The translations under genes and the position numbers were made by a program. Positions 19,048-27,890 of a stretch of 64,000 nt of DNA are shown in pieces (the first letter of the stretch is position 1; each line of letters begins with the position of its first letter). Location: the NCBI GenBank assembly GCA_965215035.1, contig OZ244040.1, forward strand, positions 3,906,001 through 3,970,000. Reading direction: 5' to 3'. The notes below the pieces were generated by a model. That model did not search any database. It worked only from the letters and a program-made list of their open reading frames with translations, and was not told where the DNA came from. This stretch comes from Azophilus sp965215035 (GTDB lineage: Bacteria; Pseudomonadota; Gammaproteobacteria; Pseudomonadales; Azotimanducaceae).

Positions 19048-19050
19048 GCT

Positions 19051-19695
19051 GTGCGCCGTAGCGAAAACTACGGCCTGGCCGTTGGCGCACTGCTAGCCGT
19101 AGGCACCCTGCTGCTCACCTTCTATTTCGCACCCTGGCGGGGTACGGTGCCGCCCGGCAAGTTGCCGCCGGAACTCGCAGACGAGCCGGACCTCTACATC
19201 GAGGAGGCCCGCGTCACCCAGTTCCAGGACGACGGCACCGTTCAGTACCGCCTAGCCGCCCGGCAGATCCGCTACTTCCAGGATCGGCGGTTCACCCAAC
19301 TGCTTAGCCCCGACCTTGAACTGCACGATGGTTCCGAACCACCCTGGCGCCTCAAGTCGGAGCGGGGTGAGATACATGGCAGCGCCGATGCCCCCGGTGG
19401 CGAACGGGTGCTGCTTCGCCAGTCGGTGGTGGTCCAGCACGACGAACCGGGGCAGGGCCCCATGACCATCCGTTGCGAGGCCCTGGACATCTACCCCGAG
19501 CGCAGATACGCCGAAACCGAGGGAGATGTTATGATCGTCACCGACATAGGCCGCACGGCAGCCCGCGGCTTACACGCCGATTTGACGCGCGGATGGATGA
19601 GGCTTTCTTCCGATACCGATGCAGCAGTGCACACCATCGTCCCACGCGAGCAGTTCCGGCCCGAATCGCCCGCCAACACTCGTGGCGGGGCCTAG
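19051..19695 (+). CDS. lptC: LPS export protein LptC
   Basis: LptC is the single-span membrane protein linking LptB2FG to periplasmic LptA. It starts with GTG at 19051, 3 bp after kdsC, then one helix (AVGALLAVGTLLLTFYF) and a periplasmic beta-jellyroll with DGTVQYRLAARQIRYFQD. The C-terminal jellyroll ends TDIGRTAARGLHADLTRGWM, typical of the family. Sequence conservation in LptC is low, so position before lptA adds weight. Confidence 0.9.
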   Translation: MRRSENYGLAVGALLAVGTLLLTFYFAPWRGTVPPGKLPPELADEPDLYIEEARVTQFQDDGTVQYRLAARQIRYFQDRRFTQLLSPDLELHDGSEPPWRLKSERGEIHGSADAPGGERVLLRQSVVVQHDEPGQGPMTIRCEALDIYPERRYAETEGDVMIVTDIGRTAARGLHADLTRGWMRLSSDTDAAVHTIVPREQFRPESPANTRGGA

Positions 19696-20206
19696 CCGAG
19701 GTGGCCGACCGACCAGCGCCGCCGTGCTCGGCGCGGTCTTGGCCAGCGCCGCCGCGCTACCGGCGTGGGCGCTGCCGGAAGACGCCGAGCAACCCATTCA
19801 CATACACGCCGAGTCCGCCGAAATCGAGCGGCGGGAGGGCCGCATCATCTACCAAGGTTCCGTGCAGGTCGAACAGGGTTCCCTGCGGGTGAACGCCGAG
19901 CGCATGACCGTGGACTACAATGCCGGCAGGGTGGTGCGCATCACCGCCACCGGTGCGCCCGCCCGCTACAGCCAAACCCTGGCGGAGGATGGGGGCCAGG
20001 TCGAAGCCGACGCCTCTACCATCGTCTATCACACCGGGGAATCGCGCATCGACCTGAAGGGCGACGCGCACCTGAGGCAGCTCGGCAACTCGCTCATCGG
20101 CGACCTCATCCGCTACGACATCGTGGCGGAACGGGTCGCCGCCGGCGCCCCGAACCAGGGCCCGGTGCACACCACGCTCATGCCCGCCACCGCGGACGAT
20201 CCCTAA
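19682..20206 (+). CDS. lptA: LPS transport periplasmic protein LptA
   Basis: LptA forms the periplasmic bridge that carries LPS to the outer membrane. A GTG at 19682, overlapping the end of lptC by 14 bp, gives 174 residues with a clean signal peptide (SAAVLGAVLASAAALPAWA). The ATG at 19619 would add a hydrophilic N-terminus before it. The OstA/jellyroll domain shows IHIHAESAEIERREGRIIYQG-type strands and VNAERMTVDY. Confidence 0.9.
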   Translation: MAGPSRGGRPTSAAVLGAVLASAAALPAWALPEDAEQPIHIHAESAEIERREGRIIYQGSVQVEQGSLRVNAERMTVDYNAGRVVRITATGAPARYSQTLAEDGGQVEADASTIVYHTGESRIDLKGDAHLRQLGNSLIGDLIRYDIVAERVAAGAPNQGPVHTTLMPATADDP

Positions 20207-20210
20207 GCCC

Positions 20211-20936
20211 ATGACCGTTCTCGAAGCGCGCCACCTGCGCAAGGAGTACCGCACCCGGCTCGCCGTAGAAAACGTCAGCCTCCGGGTGGAAAGCGGTGAG
20301 ATCGTTGGGCTGCTCGGGCCGAACGGCGCGGGTAAAACCACCTGTTTCTACATGATCGTGGGGCTTTTGCGGGCGGAAGGCGGCAGCATCGCCCTCGATG
20401 GCCAGGAATTGTCCGGGGCACCCATGCATCTACGCGCCCGGGCCGGCATCGGCTACCTGCCCCAGGAGGCCAGCGTCTTTCGCAAACTGTCTGTGGAGGA
20501 TAACCTGCGCGCCATACTCGAACTGCGCCGCGATCTCGACAAACCGGCCCAAGCGCAACTGCTCGAACAACTGCTCGACGAATTCAACCTAGGCGGGGTG
20601 CGCAAGTCTCTCGGCGAGCGGCTGTCCGGAGGCGAGCGTCGGCGCGTCGAAATCGCCCGGGCGCTGGCCAGCAACCCAAAGTTCATGCTGCTCGACGAGC
20701 CGTTCGCCGGTGTCGACCCCATTTCCGTCGCCGACATCAAGCAGCAGATGCGCGACCTGGCCACCCGGGGCATCGGCGTCCTGATCACCGACCACAACGT
20801 GCGGGATACCCTGGACATCTGCGACCGCGCCTACATCGTCAACGACGGGCACATCATCGCGGAAGGAAACGCCGAGGCGATTCTGGCCAACGAGACCGTC
20901 CGCAACGTCTACCTCGGCCAGAGCTTCCGCCTCTGA
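20211..20936 (+). CDS. lptB: LPS export ABC transporter ATPase LptB
   Basis: LptB energises LPS extraction from the inner membrane. Walker A is GPNGAGKT, the Q-loop lies in YLPQEASVFRKLS, the signature is LSGGERRR, Walker B is MLLDEPFAGVDP, and the switch is LITDHNVRDTL. The length of 241 residues is exactly that of E. coli LptB. It sits between lptA and rpoN, as usual. Confidence 0.96.
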   Translation: MTVLEARHLRKEYRTRLAVENVSLRVESGEIVGLLGPNGAGKTTCFYMIVGLLRAEGGSIALDGQELSGAPMHLRARAGIGYLPQEASVFRKLSVEDNLRAILELRRDLDKPAQAQLLEQLLDEFNLGGVRKSLGERLSGGERRRVEIARALASNPKFMLLDEPFAGVDPISVADIKQQMRDLATRGIGVLITDHNVRDTLDICDRAYIVNDGHIIAEGNAEAILANETVRNVYLGQSFRL

Positions 20937-20947
20937 CGCCTACCGCC

Positions 20948-22501
20948 ATGAAGCCATCCCTGTCTCTTGGGCTGCGCCAGCGCCAGCAACTGCGGATGAC
21001 CCCCCAGTTGCGGCAGGCCATACGCCTGTTGCAGCTCTCCGCCCTGGACCTGCGGCGGGAGATTCAGGAGGCGTTGGAAACCAACCCCATGCTCGAGGAG
21101 GACAGCGAAGACGACACCAACGCCGGGGCCGACGAGTTTGGCACCCAACCCGGCCCGCAAGCATTCGACCGCTCTGCCCCCGGTGCCGAGTACGGCGATG
21201 GGAACCACCCACAGGGTGCCACCACGGACGCTCCGGGCCCCGCCGACATGGCGGAGGCCCTGCTGGAAGAAGCCGCCGTGGACGCCGAACTGACCCGACC
21301 GATTCCCGACGACCTGCCAGTGGACAGCAACTGGGACGACATCTTTCCGGCGTCGGCGGGGCCGGGGCCGGCGAGCGACGCCTACCGCGGTGCGGACGAC
21401 AACAAGGGCATCGAACAGACGCTGCAGGACCATCTGCGCTGGCAGTTGAACCTAACCCCCATGTCGGAAACCGACCGCCTGATCGCCACGGCGATCATCG
21501 ACGCCATCAACCCCGACGGCATGCTTGAGGCCGATGTCGGCGAACTCCTGGAGAGTTTCGATGCCACCTTGGGCATCAGCGCCGACGAAGTGGAAGCCGT
21601 GCTGAAACGCATACAGCATTTCGACCCCACCGGCGTCGCCGCTAGGAACCTGGGGGAGTGCCTCGCGCTGCAACTTCAGGCGCTGGATGCATCGACCCCG
21701 TGGCGGGATGCCGCCATCGCCATCGTCACGCAACACCTCGACCTGCTGGGCAAAAAGGACTTCACCACGCTAAAGCGCAAAACCCGGCTCGGCGAGGCCG
21801 AACTGGCGGAAATCGCCACGCTGATTCAATCGCTGAAACCCCGCCCCGGCACCGCTCTGGCCACGGAGCCCCCCGGCTACACGATTCCCGACGTGGTCGT
21901 CCGCAAGAAAGAGGACCGCTGGCTGGTGGAGTTGAACCCGGAAGCAACCCCCGCCCTGCGCATCAACCGGGGCTACGCATCCCTGGTCAAGCGCGCGGAC
22001 AGCAGCCGGCAAAACACCTGGCTGCGGGACAACCTGCAGGAAGCGCGCTGGTTCCTGAGCAGCCTGGAGAGCCGGCACGACACCCTGTTGAAGGTCGCCA
22101 CCCAGATCGTCGAGTTGCAGCGCGGATTCCTGGAGCACGGCGAAGAGGCGATGCGGCCGCTGGTGCTGCACGACGTGGCCGCCGCCGTCGACCTGCATGA
22201 ATCGACCATATCCCGGGTAACCAGCCACAAGACCATGCAAACGCCCCGGGGACTATTCGAATTAAAATATTTTTTCTCGAGCCACGTGAGCACCGGCGGC
22301 GGCGATGAAGTCTCCAGTACCGCCATCCGCGCGCTGATCAGGAAGCTCACCGCCGGGGAAAACCCCAGAAAACCATTGAGCGACAACAAGATCGCGGCAA
22401 TACTGGCGGAACAGAATATCCAAGTCGCGAGGCGCACGGTTGCCAAATACCGCGAATCGATGTCGATTCCACCGTCGAACCGGCGCAAGCGCCTAGTATG
22501 A
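20948..22501 (+). CDS. rpoN: RNA polymerase sigma-54 factor
   Basis: Sigma-54 directs RNA polymerase to -24/-12 promoters that need an activator ATPase. Region I is glutamine/leucine rich (LRQRQQLRMTPQLRQAIRLL, split), an acidic region II follows, and the C-terminal RpoN box ARRTVAKYRE lies at residues 494-503. The 517-residue length is normal. It is followed by hpf, ptsN and ptsO. Confidence 0.96.
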   Translation: MKPSLSLGLRQRQQLRMTPQLRQAIRLLQLSALDLRREIQEALETNPMLEEDSEDDTNAGADEFGTQPGPQAFDRSAPGAEYGDGNHPQGATTDAPGPADMAEALLEEAAVDAELTRPIPDDLPVDSNWDDIFPASAGPGPASDAYRGADDNKGIEQTLQDHLRWQLNLTPMSETDRLIATAIIDAINPDGMLEADVGELLESFDATLGISADEVEAVLKRIQHFDPTGVAARNLGECLALQLQALDASTPWRDAAIAIVTQHLDLLGKKDFTTLKRKTRLGEAELAEIATLIQSLKPRPGTALATEPPGYTIPDVVVRKKEDRWLVELNPEATPALRINRGYASLVKRADSSRQNTWLRDNLQEARWFLSSLESRHDTLLKVATQIVELQRGFLEHGEEAMRPLVLHDVAAAVDLHESTISRVTSHKTMQTPRGLFELKYFFSSHVSTGGGDEVSSTAIRALIRKLTAGENPRKPLSDNKIAAILAEQNIQVARRTVAKYRESMSIPPSNRRKRLV

Positions 22502-22552
22502 AACCATGTCTCGCCGGATTTCCACCAATCACCCATCCACAGGAGACAGCCT

Positions 22553-22855
22553 ATGCAGCTCAGCATTTCGGGGCACCACATCGACGTCACGCCCGCGCTC
22601 AGGAACTACGTCACCGAGAAAATCGCCCGGCTTGAGCGGCACTACGACCACATCACCAACATGCACGTGGTGTTGAGCGTGGAAAAGCTGGATCAGCGAG
22701 CCGAGGCGACCGCCCATGTCAGCGGCGCGGAGCTGTTCGCCGACGCCACCTGCGGCGACCTCTACGCCGCCATCGACAAGCTAGCCGACAAGCTCGACCG
22801 CCAACTCGTCAAGCACAAGGAAAAGCTGACCGACCGGCGCCGCGGCCGCGGCTAA
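22553..22855 (+). CDS. hpf: ribosome hibernation promoting factor (short form)
   Basis: HPF binds the 30S decoding region and promotes 100S dimers in stationary phase. The 100-residue product starts MQLSISGHHIDVTPAL and has the KIARLERHYDHI helix and the DLYAAIDKLADKLDRQL helix, with a basic tail. An AGGAG site is visible upstream. It lacks the long-form C-terminal dimerisation domain. Confidence 0.94.
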   Translation: MQLSISGHHIDVTPALRNYVTEKIARLERHYDHITNMHVVLSVEKLDQRAEATAHVSGAELFADATCGDLYAAIDKLADKLDRQLVKHKEKLTDRRRGRG

Positions 22856-22866
22856 CCGACACCGTC

Positions 22867-23343
22867 ATGGTGCGCATCGAAGACATGCTCCGACCCGAGT
22901 GTATTCGCCGCGCCGTGCGGGCGCACAGCCGCAAACGGGCGTTGGACCTGGCCGCGGATCTGTTGGCCGAACAGCACCCCGGCGTAGTCGCGCGGCGGTT
23001 GTTCGAGTCGCTGATGGAGCGGGAGCGCCTGGGCAGCACGGGTATCGGCGAGGGCGTCGCCATACCGCACTGCCGCCTGCCCTGTCCGGGCATGATGGCG
23101 GCGTTCTTCTCCCTAGCGAGCGCCGTCGACTACGACGCGCCCGACGGCAAGCCGGTTGACCTGGTGTTCGTGCTGGTGGTGCCGCCCGACGAGACCGCCG
23201 CCCACTTAGAGGCGCTGTCGATGCTGGCCACCATATTCCAGGATTCGGCCACCCGATGCGACCTGCGGCAAGCCGCCAGCTCTCCGGAGCTCGGCGAACG
23301 CTTCCTGCGGGCGGCCGAGCACTGGCGGCGGGGCCGGGCATGA
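22867..23343 (+). CDS. ptsN: nitrogen PTS EIIA component PtsN
   Basis: PtsN is a phospho-acceptor of the regulatory nitrogen PTS and controls, among others, potassium uptake. The phosphorylated histidine is His68 in GVAIPHCR, with the GIGEGVAIPH pattern of EIIA-Ntr. The length (158 aa) is normal. It overlaps ptsO by 4 bp; rapZ, which lies between them in E. coli, is absent. Confidence 0.94.
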   Translation: MVRIEDMLRPECIRRAVRAHSRKRALDLAADLLAEQHPGVVARRLFESLMERERLGSTGIGEGVAIPHCRLPCPGMMAAFFSLASAVDYDAPDGKPVDLVFVLVVPPDETAAHLEALSMLATIFQDSATRCDLRQAASSPELGERFLRAAEHWRRGRA

Positions 23344-23609
23344 GGCGCACCCAGGTCACACTGGTTAACCGCCTGGGGCTGCACGCGCGGGCGGCGGCCA
23401 AGCTGGTGGCCACCGCCAAGACGTTTTCCAGCCGCGTGACCCTGGCCCGGGAGGGCAACGCGGTGGACGGCAAGAGCATTATGAACATTCTGCTGTTGGC
23501 GGCACCGGTCGGCAGCGTGCTGGAATTGACCGTCGAGGGCGACGACGAGGCGGAAGCCTTTGCCGCCATCGACGCGCTGATACAGGATCGCTTCGGCGAA
23601 GAGGACTAG
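23340..23609 (+). CDS. ptsO: nitrogen PTS phosphocarrier NPr (HPr family)
   Basis: NPr passes phosphate from EI-Ntr to PtsN. The 89-residue protein has His15 in RLGLHARAAAK and the second conserved site Ser46 in DGKSIMNIL. ATG 23340 lies inside the ptsN stop (ATGA), so the pair is translationally coupled; an ATG at 23256 is internal to ptsN in another frame. Confidence 0.94.
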   Translation: MRRTQVTLVNRLGLHARAAAKLVATAKTFSSRVTLAREGNAVDGKSIMNILLLAAPVGSVLELTVEGDDEAEAFAAIDALIQDRFGEED

Positions 23610-23652
23610 TGCTCCACCGAACCGATAACGACATATCGGCTTGATGGAGCAC
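23609..23652 (+). terminator. bipartite hairpin after ptsO
   Basis: An 8-bp outer stem (GTGCTCCA with TGGAGCAC) encloses an inner 6-bp stem (CCGATA with TATCGG). It begins at the last base of the ptsO stop, where the rpoN-ptsO run ends. There is no T-tract, so it may act as an mRNA-stabilising or Rho-linked 3' end rather than an intrinsic terminator. The rest of the 294-bp gap to mgtE has no gene I can support. Confidence 0.5.
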
Positions 23653-23903
23653 CGGCGGTGTCCGGCAGCGGGCCGCCACGCAGCGAATTCCGGTTTTGTT
23701 CGCCTGCATGGGTGGCCTTGGAGCGGCACCCGCCCTGCCGGTTGGGTAGTGGCTCGGTTTGAATTCCGGCTGCGTCGAACTCCCTATGGGACGGCCTTGC
23801 CATGATCCACAGATTCAAACTGGGCCACTACCGCCGGTTGCAACCGGGTTCCGGCAACCCGTAACCTTGCCACCGTTGCAAGCACCGCCAGCGATATGGG
23901 GTC

Positions 23904-25241
23904 ATGGATTTCCAAGAGCGATTTAGTGAAGTCATCCGTGCCCACGGTGCCGGCGCGCTGGATGACTCCCGTTACCTGCTGAAATCGCTCCGCCCCCGGG
24001 AAACCGCCAACCTCCTTGCGGCATCGCCGCCCAAGGTGCGCGAGTTCCTGTGGAACCTGATGGACGACGACACCTCCAATCAGGTACTGCACCACCTTGG
24101 GGAAGATGTGCGCGGCGACTTCCTGGAAGCCATGGATACCGCCCAGCTCGTCGCCGCCGCCGACGACCTGGACACCGACGACCTGGCCGACCTGCTGCAG
24201 GAACTGCCGGATACCATTGCCGAGCAGGTGCTCGACTCCATGAGCCAGGCCGACCGCGCCCGGGTGGAAGCGGTGATGTCCTATCCCGACGACAGCGCCG
24301 GCGGGTTGATGAACACCGACACCATCACCGTGCAGCCGCGCCACGCGCTGGAGATCGTGCTGCGCTACCTGCGCCTGCGCAAGGACTTGCCGGAGACCAC
24401 CGACGCCCTCGTTGTGGTGAACAGCCGGGACGAGTATGTCGGCATGCTGCCGGTTGCCAAGCTGCTCACCTCCGACCCAAGCGTGACGGTGCGGGAAGTC
24501 ATGGACACCACCGCCCGCGCCATTCCCGTAGGCATGACCGACACCGAGGTGGCGCGGCTCTTCTCTGAGGAAGACCTGGTCTCCGCCCCGGTGGTCGATG
24601 GGGACGGCAAGCTCCTCGGCCGTATCACCATCGACGATGTGGTTGACGTCATCATCGAGGACGCCGACGAGGCGGTGCTTGTCCGGGCCGGCCTGGAACT
24701 CGACGAGGACACCTTCGCGCCAATCGCCAAGTCGGTTCGCCGGCGCACGATCTGGCTCGGCATCAACCTCATCACCGCCTTTGTCGCGGCGGCCGTCATC
24801 AACCTATTCGAAGATACCATCGCCAAGGTGGTGGCCCTAGCCGTGCTGATGCCCATCGTCGCCAGCATGGGCGGCATCGCCGGCACCCAAACGCTAACCC
24901 TGGTCATCCGCGGAATCGCCCTTGGCCATGTCGGGCGGGCCAACCTGCTCTGGCTGTTGCATCGCGAATTCATCGTCGCGGCGCTAAACGGCCTGTTTTG
25001 GGCGGTGCTGGTCGCCATCACCGCGGCGTTCGCCTTCCGCGACCCCATACTTGGGGCCGTGATCGCCGTCGCCATGGTGGTCAACATCCTGGTCGCCGCC
25101 GTCGCCGGCAGCCTGTTGCCGACCATCCTGCGCCGCCTGTCCATCGACCCCGCCATCGCCGGCAGCGTCATCCTAACCACCATTACCGACGTAACCGGAT
25201 TCTTCGTATTTCTGGGGCTGGCCACCTGGGCCTACGGCTGA
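23904..25241 (+). CDS. mgtE: magnesium channel/transporter MgtE
   Basis: MgtE is a Mg2+-gated inner-membrane channel. The order is an N-terminal superhelical domain (to about residue 130, with DDLADLLQELP), the SYPDDSAGGLMNTD linker, two CBS domains (about 135-255), a plug helix, and five membrane helices from about residue 285. The pore motif is MPIVASMGGIAGTQTLTLVIRG. The 445-residue length is normal. It closes the rightward core-gene run. Confidence 0.94.
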   Translation: MDFQERFSEVIRAHGAGALDDSRYLLKSLRPRETANLLAASPPKVREFLWNLMDDDTSNQVLHHLGEDVRGDFLEAMDTAQLVAAADDLDTDDLADLLQELPDTIAEQVLDSMSQADRARVEAVMSYPDDSAGGLMNTDTITVQPRHALEIVLRYLRLRKDLPETTDALVVVNSRDEYVGMLPVAKLLTSDPSVTVREVMDTTARAIPVGMTDTEVARLFSEEDLVSAPVVDGDGKLLGRITIDDVVDVIIEDADEAVLVRAGLELDEDTFAPIAKSVRRRTIWLGINLITAFVAAAVINLFEDTIAKVVALAVLMPIVASMGGIAGTQTLTLVIRGIALGHVGRANLLWLLHREFIVAALNGLFWAVLVAITAAFAFRDPILGAVIAVAMVVNILVAAVAGSLLPTILRRLSIDPAIAGSVILTTITDVTGFFVFLGLATWAYG

Positions 25242-25434
25242 ACCGGCGCGGTCGGTCGAACAGCAACGCACCGTCGCTCGCCAATCACGACCCCAGGCGC
25301 TTACGCTTCGCGCCGCCCACCCCAATACCTTCCCGGAGCGCCATGGAACCATTATCGGGAGACGCCGGCCCATGGAGACCCACGAACGGCCGACCCAAGG
25401 CGGTGGCACTCGCTACAGGCCCCGGAGCCCCTGG

Positions 25435-26604
25435 CTAACCAGCCGGTAGCTCCGTGCCGCGATTCAGGACATCCAGGTAATTCCAGTAGCTGAACAGGCG
25501 ATTCCTGCGTCGCGCGGTGAGTTCCCGCACTATGCCGAGCCGCTCTAGGCGGGCAAGCGCCCGGTTGACGGTGGCCGGTGTAACCCCGGTTTTTCCCGCG
25601 AGCCTACCGGGGGTGGCGATAGGATGCTCCATCAGGGCCTGGTGGACCTGTAGGGCGGACGAGCCGGCCCGGCCGAGGCCCCGAATCTTCTCCCTGTCCC
25701 TGTTGAACATCTCATGAAGCTGCTGCGCCGTATCCACCGCCTGGGTTGCGGTGACGATGACAGCTTCCGCAAAGAAGTCGAGCCAGGCTTCCCAATCACC
25801 ATCGAGTCGCACCCGGTTGAGCAATTCGTAGTATCGCCGGCGGTGCGTTTTGAAATAGAAACTCAGGTAGAGCAGGGGCTCGCCCAGTACATCTCGGTCA
25901 CACAGCAGCAGCGTGATCAGTAGTCGCCCGACCCGGCCGTTGCCATCGAGAAAGGGGTGAATAGTCTCAAACTGCACGTGGGCAAGCGCCGCCTTGAGCA
26001 GAATGGGAGTGGTTTCCGGGTCGTCGTGCAGGAAGGATTCCAGCCTGCTCATGCACTCCAGCACTGCCCCGGCCGGAGGCGGCACGAAAGCGGCGTTGCC
26101 GGGACGGGTGCCACCCACCCAGTTTTGGCTCCGCCGGAACTCTCCCGGTGCCTGGCTGCCGCCCCGCCCGCCGGACATGAGTACCCGGTGAACCTCCCGG
26201 ATCAGCCGCAGCGACAAGGGCAGCCCCTCTTCCAGAAGGTCCAAGCCACGTTGCAGGGCCGCGCAGTAGCTGCTGACTTCCCGCACATCGTCCAGCGGCA
26301 CGCCGGGTTCCTGTTCGAGTTCATACAGCAGCAGGTCGGAAAGCGACGACCGGGTGCCCTCGATCATGGAGGAAAGCACCGCTTCCTTGCGGACATACAT
26401 GTAGAGATACAGGGAAGTGTTCGGCAGCAGGGTCGAGACGCTGTCCAGCCGACCCAACGCCAGCAGGGCACGGTCGAACCTGGTTCGGAGTTCCGGCGAC
26501 CAGAGAATAGGCGGGTCTGGCGGCAGGGCGAAAGGTACGAAGGCACGGACCTCTTCGCCCACCGTGGACATGGTTATGTAGTGCCCCTGTAGGGCCCGCT
26601 TCAT
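25435..26604 (-). CDS. Fic family protein with N-terminal inhibitory helix and C-terminal winged-helix domain
   Basis: Fic proteins transfer AMP (or other nucleotide moieties) to protein hydroxyls. The catalytic motif HPFLDGNGRVGR is intact at residues 216-227. The (S/T)xxxE(G/N) inhibitory motif (SSMIEG, residues 78-83) precedes it, so this is the auto-inhibited class II type. The C-terminal ~80 residues form a winged-helix-like region (TPGRLAGKTGVTPATVNRALARLERLGIV, split), suggesting DNA binding and self-regulation. Its target is unknown. Starts at 26604 or 26571 (second Met) are both possible. It is oriented against mgtE. Confidence 0.9.
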   Translation of the reverse strand: MKRALQGHYITMSTVGEEVRAFVPFALPPDPPILWSPELRTRFDRALLALGRLDSVSTLLPNTSLYLYMYVRKEAVLSSMIEGTRSSLSDLLLYELEQEPGVPLDDVREVSSYCAALQRGLDLLEEGLPLSLRLIREVHRVLMSGGRGGSQAPGEFRRSQNWVGGTRPGNAAFVPPPAGAVLECMSRLESFLHDDPETTPILLKAALAHVQFETIHPFLDGNGRVGRLLITLLLCDRDVLGEPLLYLSFYFKTHRRRYYELLNRVRLDGDWEAWLDFFAEAVIVTATQAVDTAQQLHEMFNRDREKIRGLGRAGSSALQVHQALMEHPIATPGRLAGKTGVTPATVNRALARLERLGIVRELTARRRNRLFSYWNYLDVLNRGTELPAG

Positions 26605-26620
26605 CCCGATGTTTCCAAAC

Positions 26621-26670
26621 TTAAAATAAGAACGGCCATTATTTTAACATAAGTCCTTATTCTAAAATAA
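26621..26670 (-). promoter_or_regulatory. AT-rich operator-like cluster upstream of the fic gene
   Basis: In an otherwise GC-rich context, three copies of the octamer TTATTTTA or its complement occur at 26621-26630, 26639-26647 and 26661-26670, in alternating orientation. They lie 17-66 bp upstream of the fic start codon and probably overlap its promoter. The winged-helix C-terminus of the Fic protein is a natural candidate binder; this is inference. Confidence 0.5.
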
Positions 26671-26892
26671 CGTGGTTGGTGCTCGACCGGGGTATCGCCA
26701 CACGGCAACGGATCGGCGAGCTGTGGGCGAGCGGGTACCGCCACATCAGGGTCTTCCGCGAGCGCAGGCGCCGCGTCGAGCCCGAGACAGCGAGGTGGCG
26801 CAGCACAGGGGGTGATGTTGCCGCAAGCTTTGCGCTTGCCCGGCTTTGGCAACATAATCGCCCATTCCCATCAGAAACTGGAGGTCGTGCTC

Positions 26893-27675
26893 ATGTCGGG
26901 ACGGGTCGCTGGAAAGGTCGCCCTGGTTACAGGAGGTGCCAAGGGTCTCGGCGAAGCCGATGCGAGGGCCCTGGCCGCCGAAGGGGCGCGGGTGGTGCTG
27001 ACCGATGTTGATCGGGAATCCGGTGAGTCGGTGGCCAACGAGATCGGTGCGCTCTTCAAGCACCAGGACGTCACGGACCCAGAGCGCTGGCAGCAGATCA
27101 TCGACGAAATCAGGAACGAATACGGTGCCCTGCACGTGCTGGTCAACAACGCCGGCATCGTGCATCCCGGCACGGTCGAAAGCCAGACCTATGCGCATTA
27201 CAAGGCACAGGTTGCGGTGAGCGCCGATGCCACCTTTCTCGGCAGCAAGTACGCCATTCCGCTAATGGCCGAGAGCGGGGGCGGTGCCATCATCAACATG
27301 GCGTCGGTGGTTTCCAAACTCGCCTACAGTGGCGTCATCGGCTATGCGGCCGCCAAGGGTGCAATAGAAGGCATGACGCGCTCAATCGCCGCCCATTGCC
27401 TGGAATCCGGGTACCGCATCCGTTGCAATTCGATCCACCCGGGAATCATCAACACCCCTATGGTGCAGAACTTCGGGCGGCAGCCGGACGATCCTGAAAC
27501 GGAATCGGCGGCGCCGGATCCAGCCGAAGTCCCGGTTCTGGGGCATCCACACAATATCGCGGACTTGGTGGTATTTCTTGCCTCGGACGAGTCGGCATTC
27601 ATCACCGCCCAGGAGTTCGTCGTGGATGGGGGCATGTCCATGCTGCCCGCGCCCCTAGTTAACGAGCTTCAATAA
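26893..27675 (+). CDS. short-chain dehydrogenase/reductase (SDR)
   Basis: This is a classical NAD(P)-dependent SDR of 260 residues. It shows the cofactor motif TGGAKGLG at residues 13-20, an acidic residue after strand 2 (LTDVDRES) suggesting NAD preference, NNAG, and the catalytic S and YxxxK (MASVVSK, YAAAK). ATG 26893 was chosen because GGAGG precedes it by 9 bases and the family N-terminus starts there. Homologues are often labelled 3-alpha/20-beta hydroxysteroid or cyclohexanol dehydrogenases; the substrate cannot be read from sequence. The downstream genes encode a kinase-fold protein and a dehalogenase. Confidence 0.88.
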   Translation: MSGRVAGKVALVTGGAKGLGEADARALAAEGARVVLTDVDRESGESVANEIGALFKHQDVTDPERWQQIIDEIRNEYGALHVLVNNAGIVHPGTVESQTYAHYKAQVAVSADATFLGSKYAIPLMAESGGGAIINMASVVSKLAYSGVIGYAAAKGAIEGMTRSIAAHCLESGYRIRCNSIHPGIINTPMVQNFGRQPDDPETESAAPDPAEVPVLGHPHNIADLVVFLASDESAFITAQEFVVDGGMSMLPAPLVNELQ

Positions 27676-27780
27676 CAAGGGGACACAACCGGGCGTGGGA
27701 AGCCGAGGCCCCGCGGGACCGAGTTTCCGTTCCCGGCGCGCCAGTGCACCGCTCGCCGGAGCGAATACCGTTGGCTGCTG

Positions 27781-27890
27781 CGAAACCGGCACGAGCATCT
27801 AGGCATGAGCACATCTTTACCCGCACCTAGTCGAGCGTGGGCGCGACGTTGCAAAACCAGCGCGCACATCCAGCCATGAGCACCTTTCCC
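27781..27890. repeat. imperfect direct repeat (71-bp period) duplicating the start region of the kinase-fold gene
   Basis: The segment around the ATG at 27805 resembles the segment around the ATG at 27876: copy 1 at about 27781-27812, copy 2 at about 27852-27883, most bases matching and both ending with ATGAGCAC. The duplication therefore created a second start codon 71 bp upstream of the gene, in a different frame. Confidence 0.7.
27805..27879 (+). CDS. 24-codon leader ORF overlapping the next gene's start
   Basis: ATG 27805 opens 24 codons ending at TGA 27877-27879, which overlaps the ATG of the downstream kinase-fold gene as ATGA. It is short and arose from the duplicated start region, so it may be an accident. 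If translated, it would couple or attenuate expression of the downstream gene. There is no recognisable homology. Confidence 0.3.
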   Translation: MSTSLPAPSRAWARRCKTSAHIQP

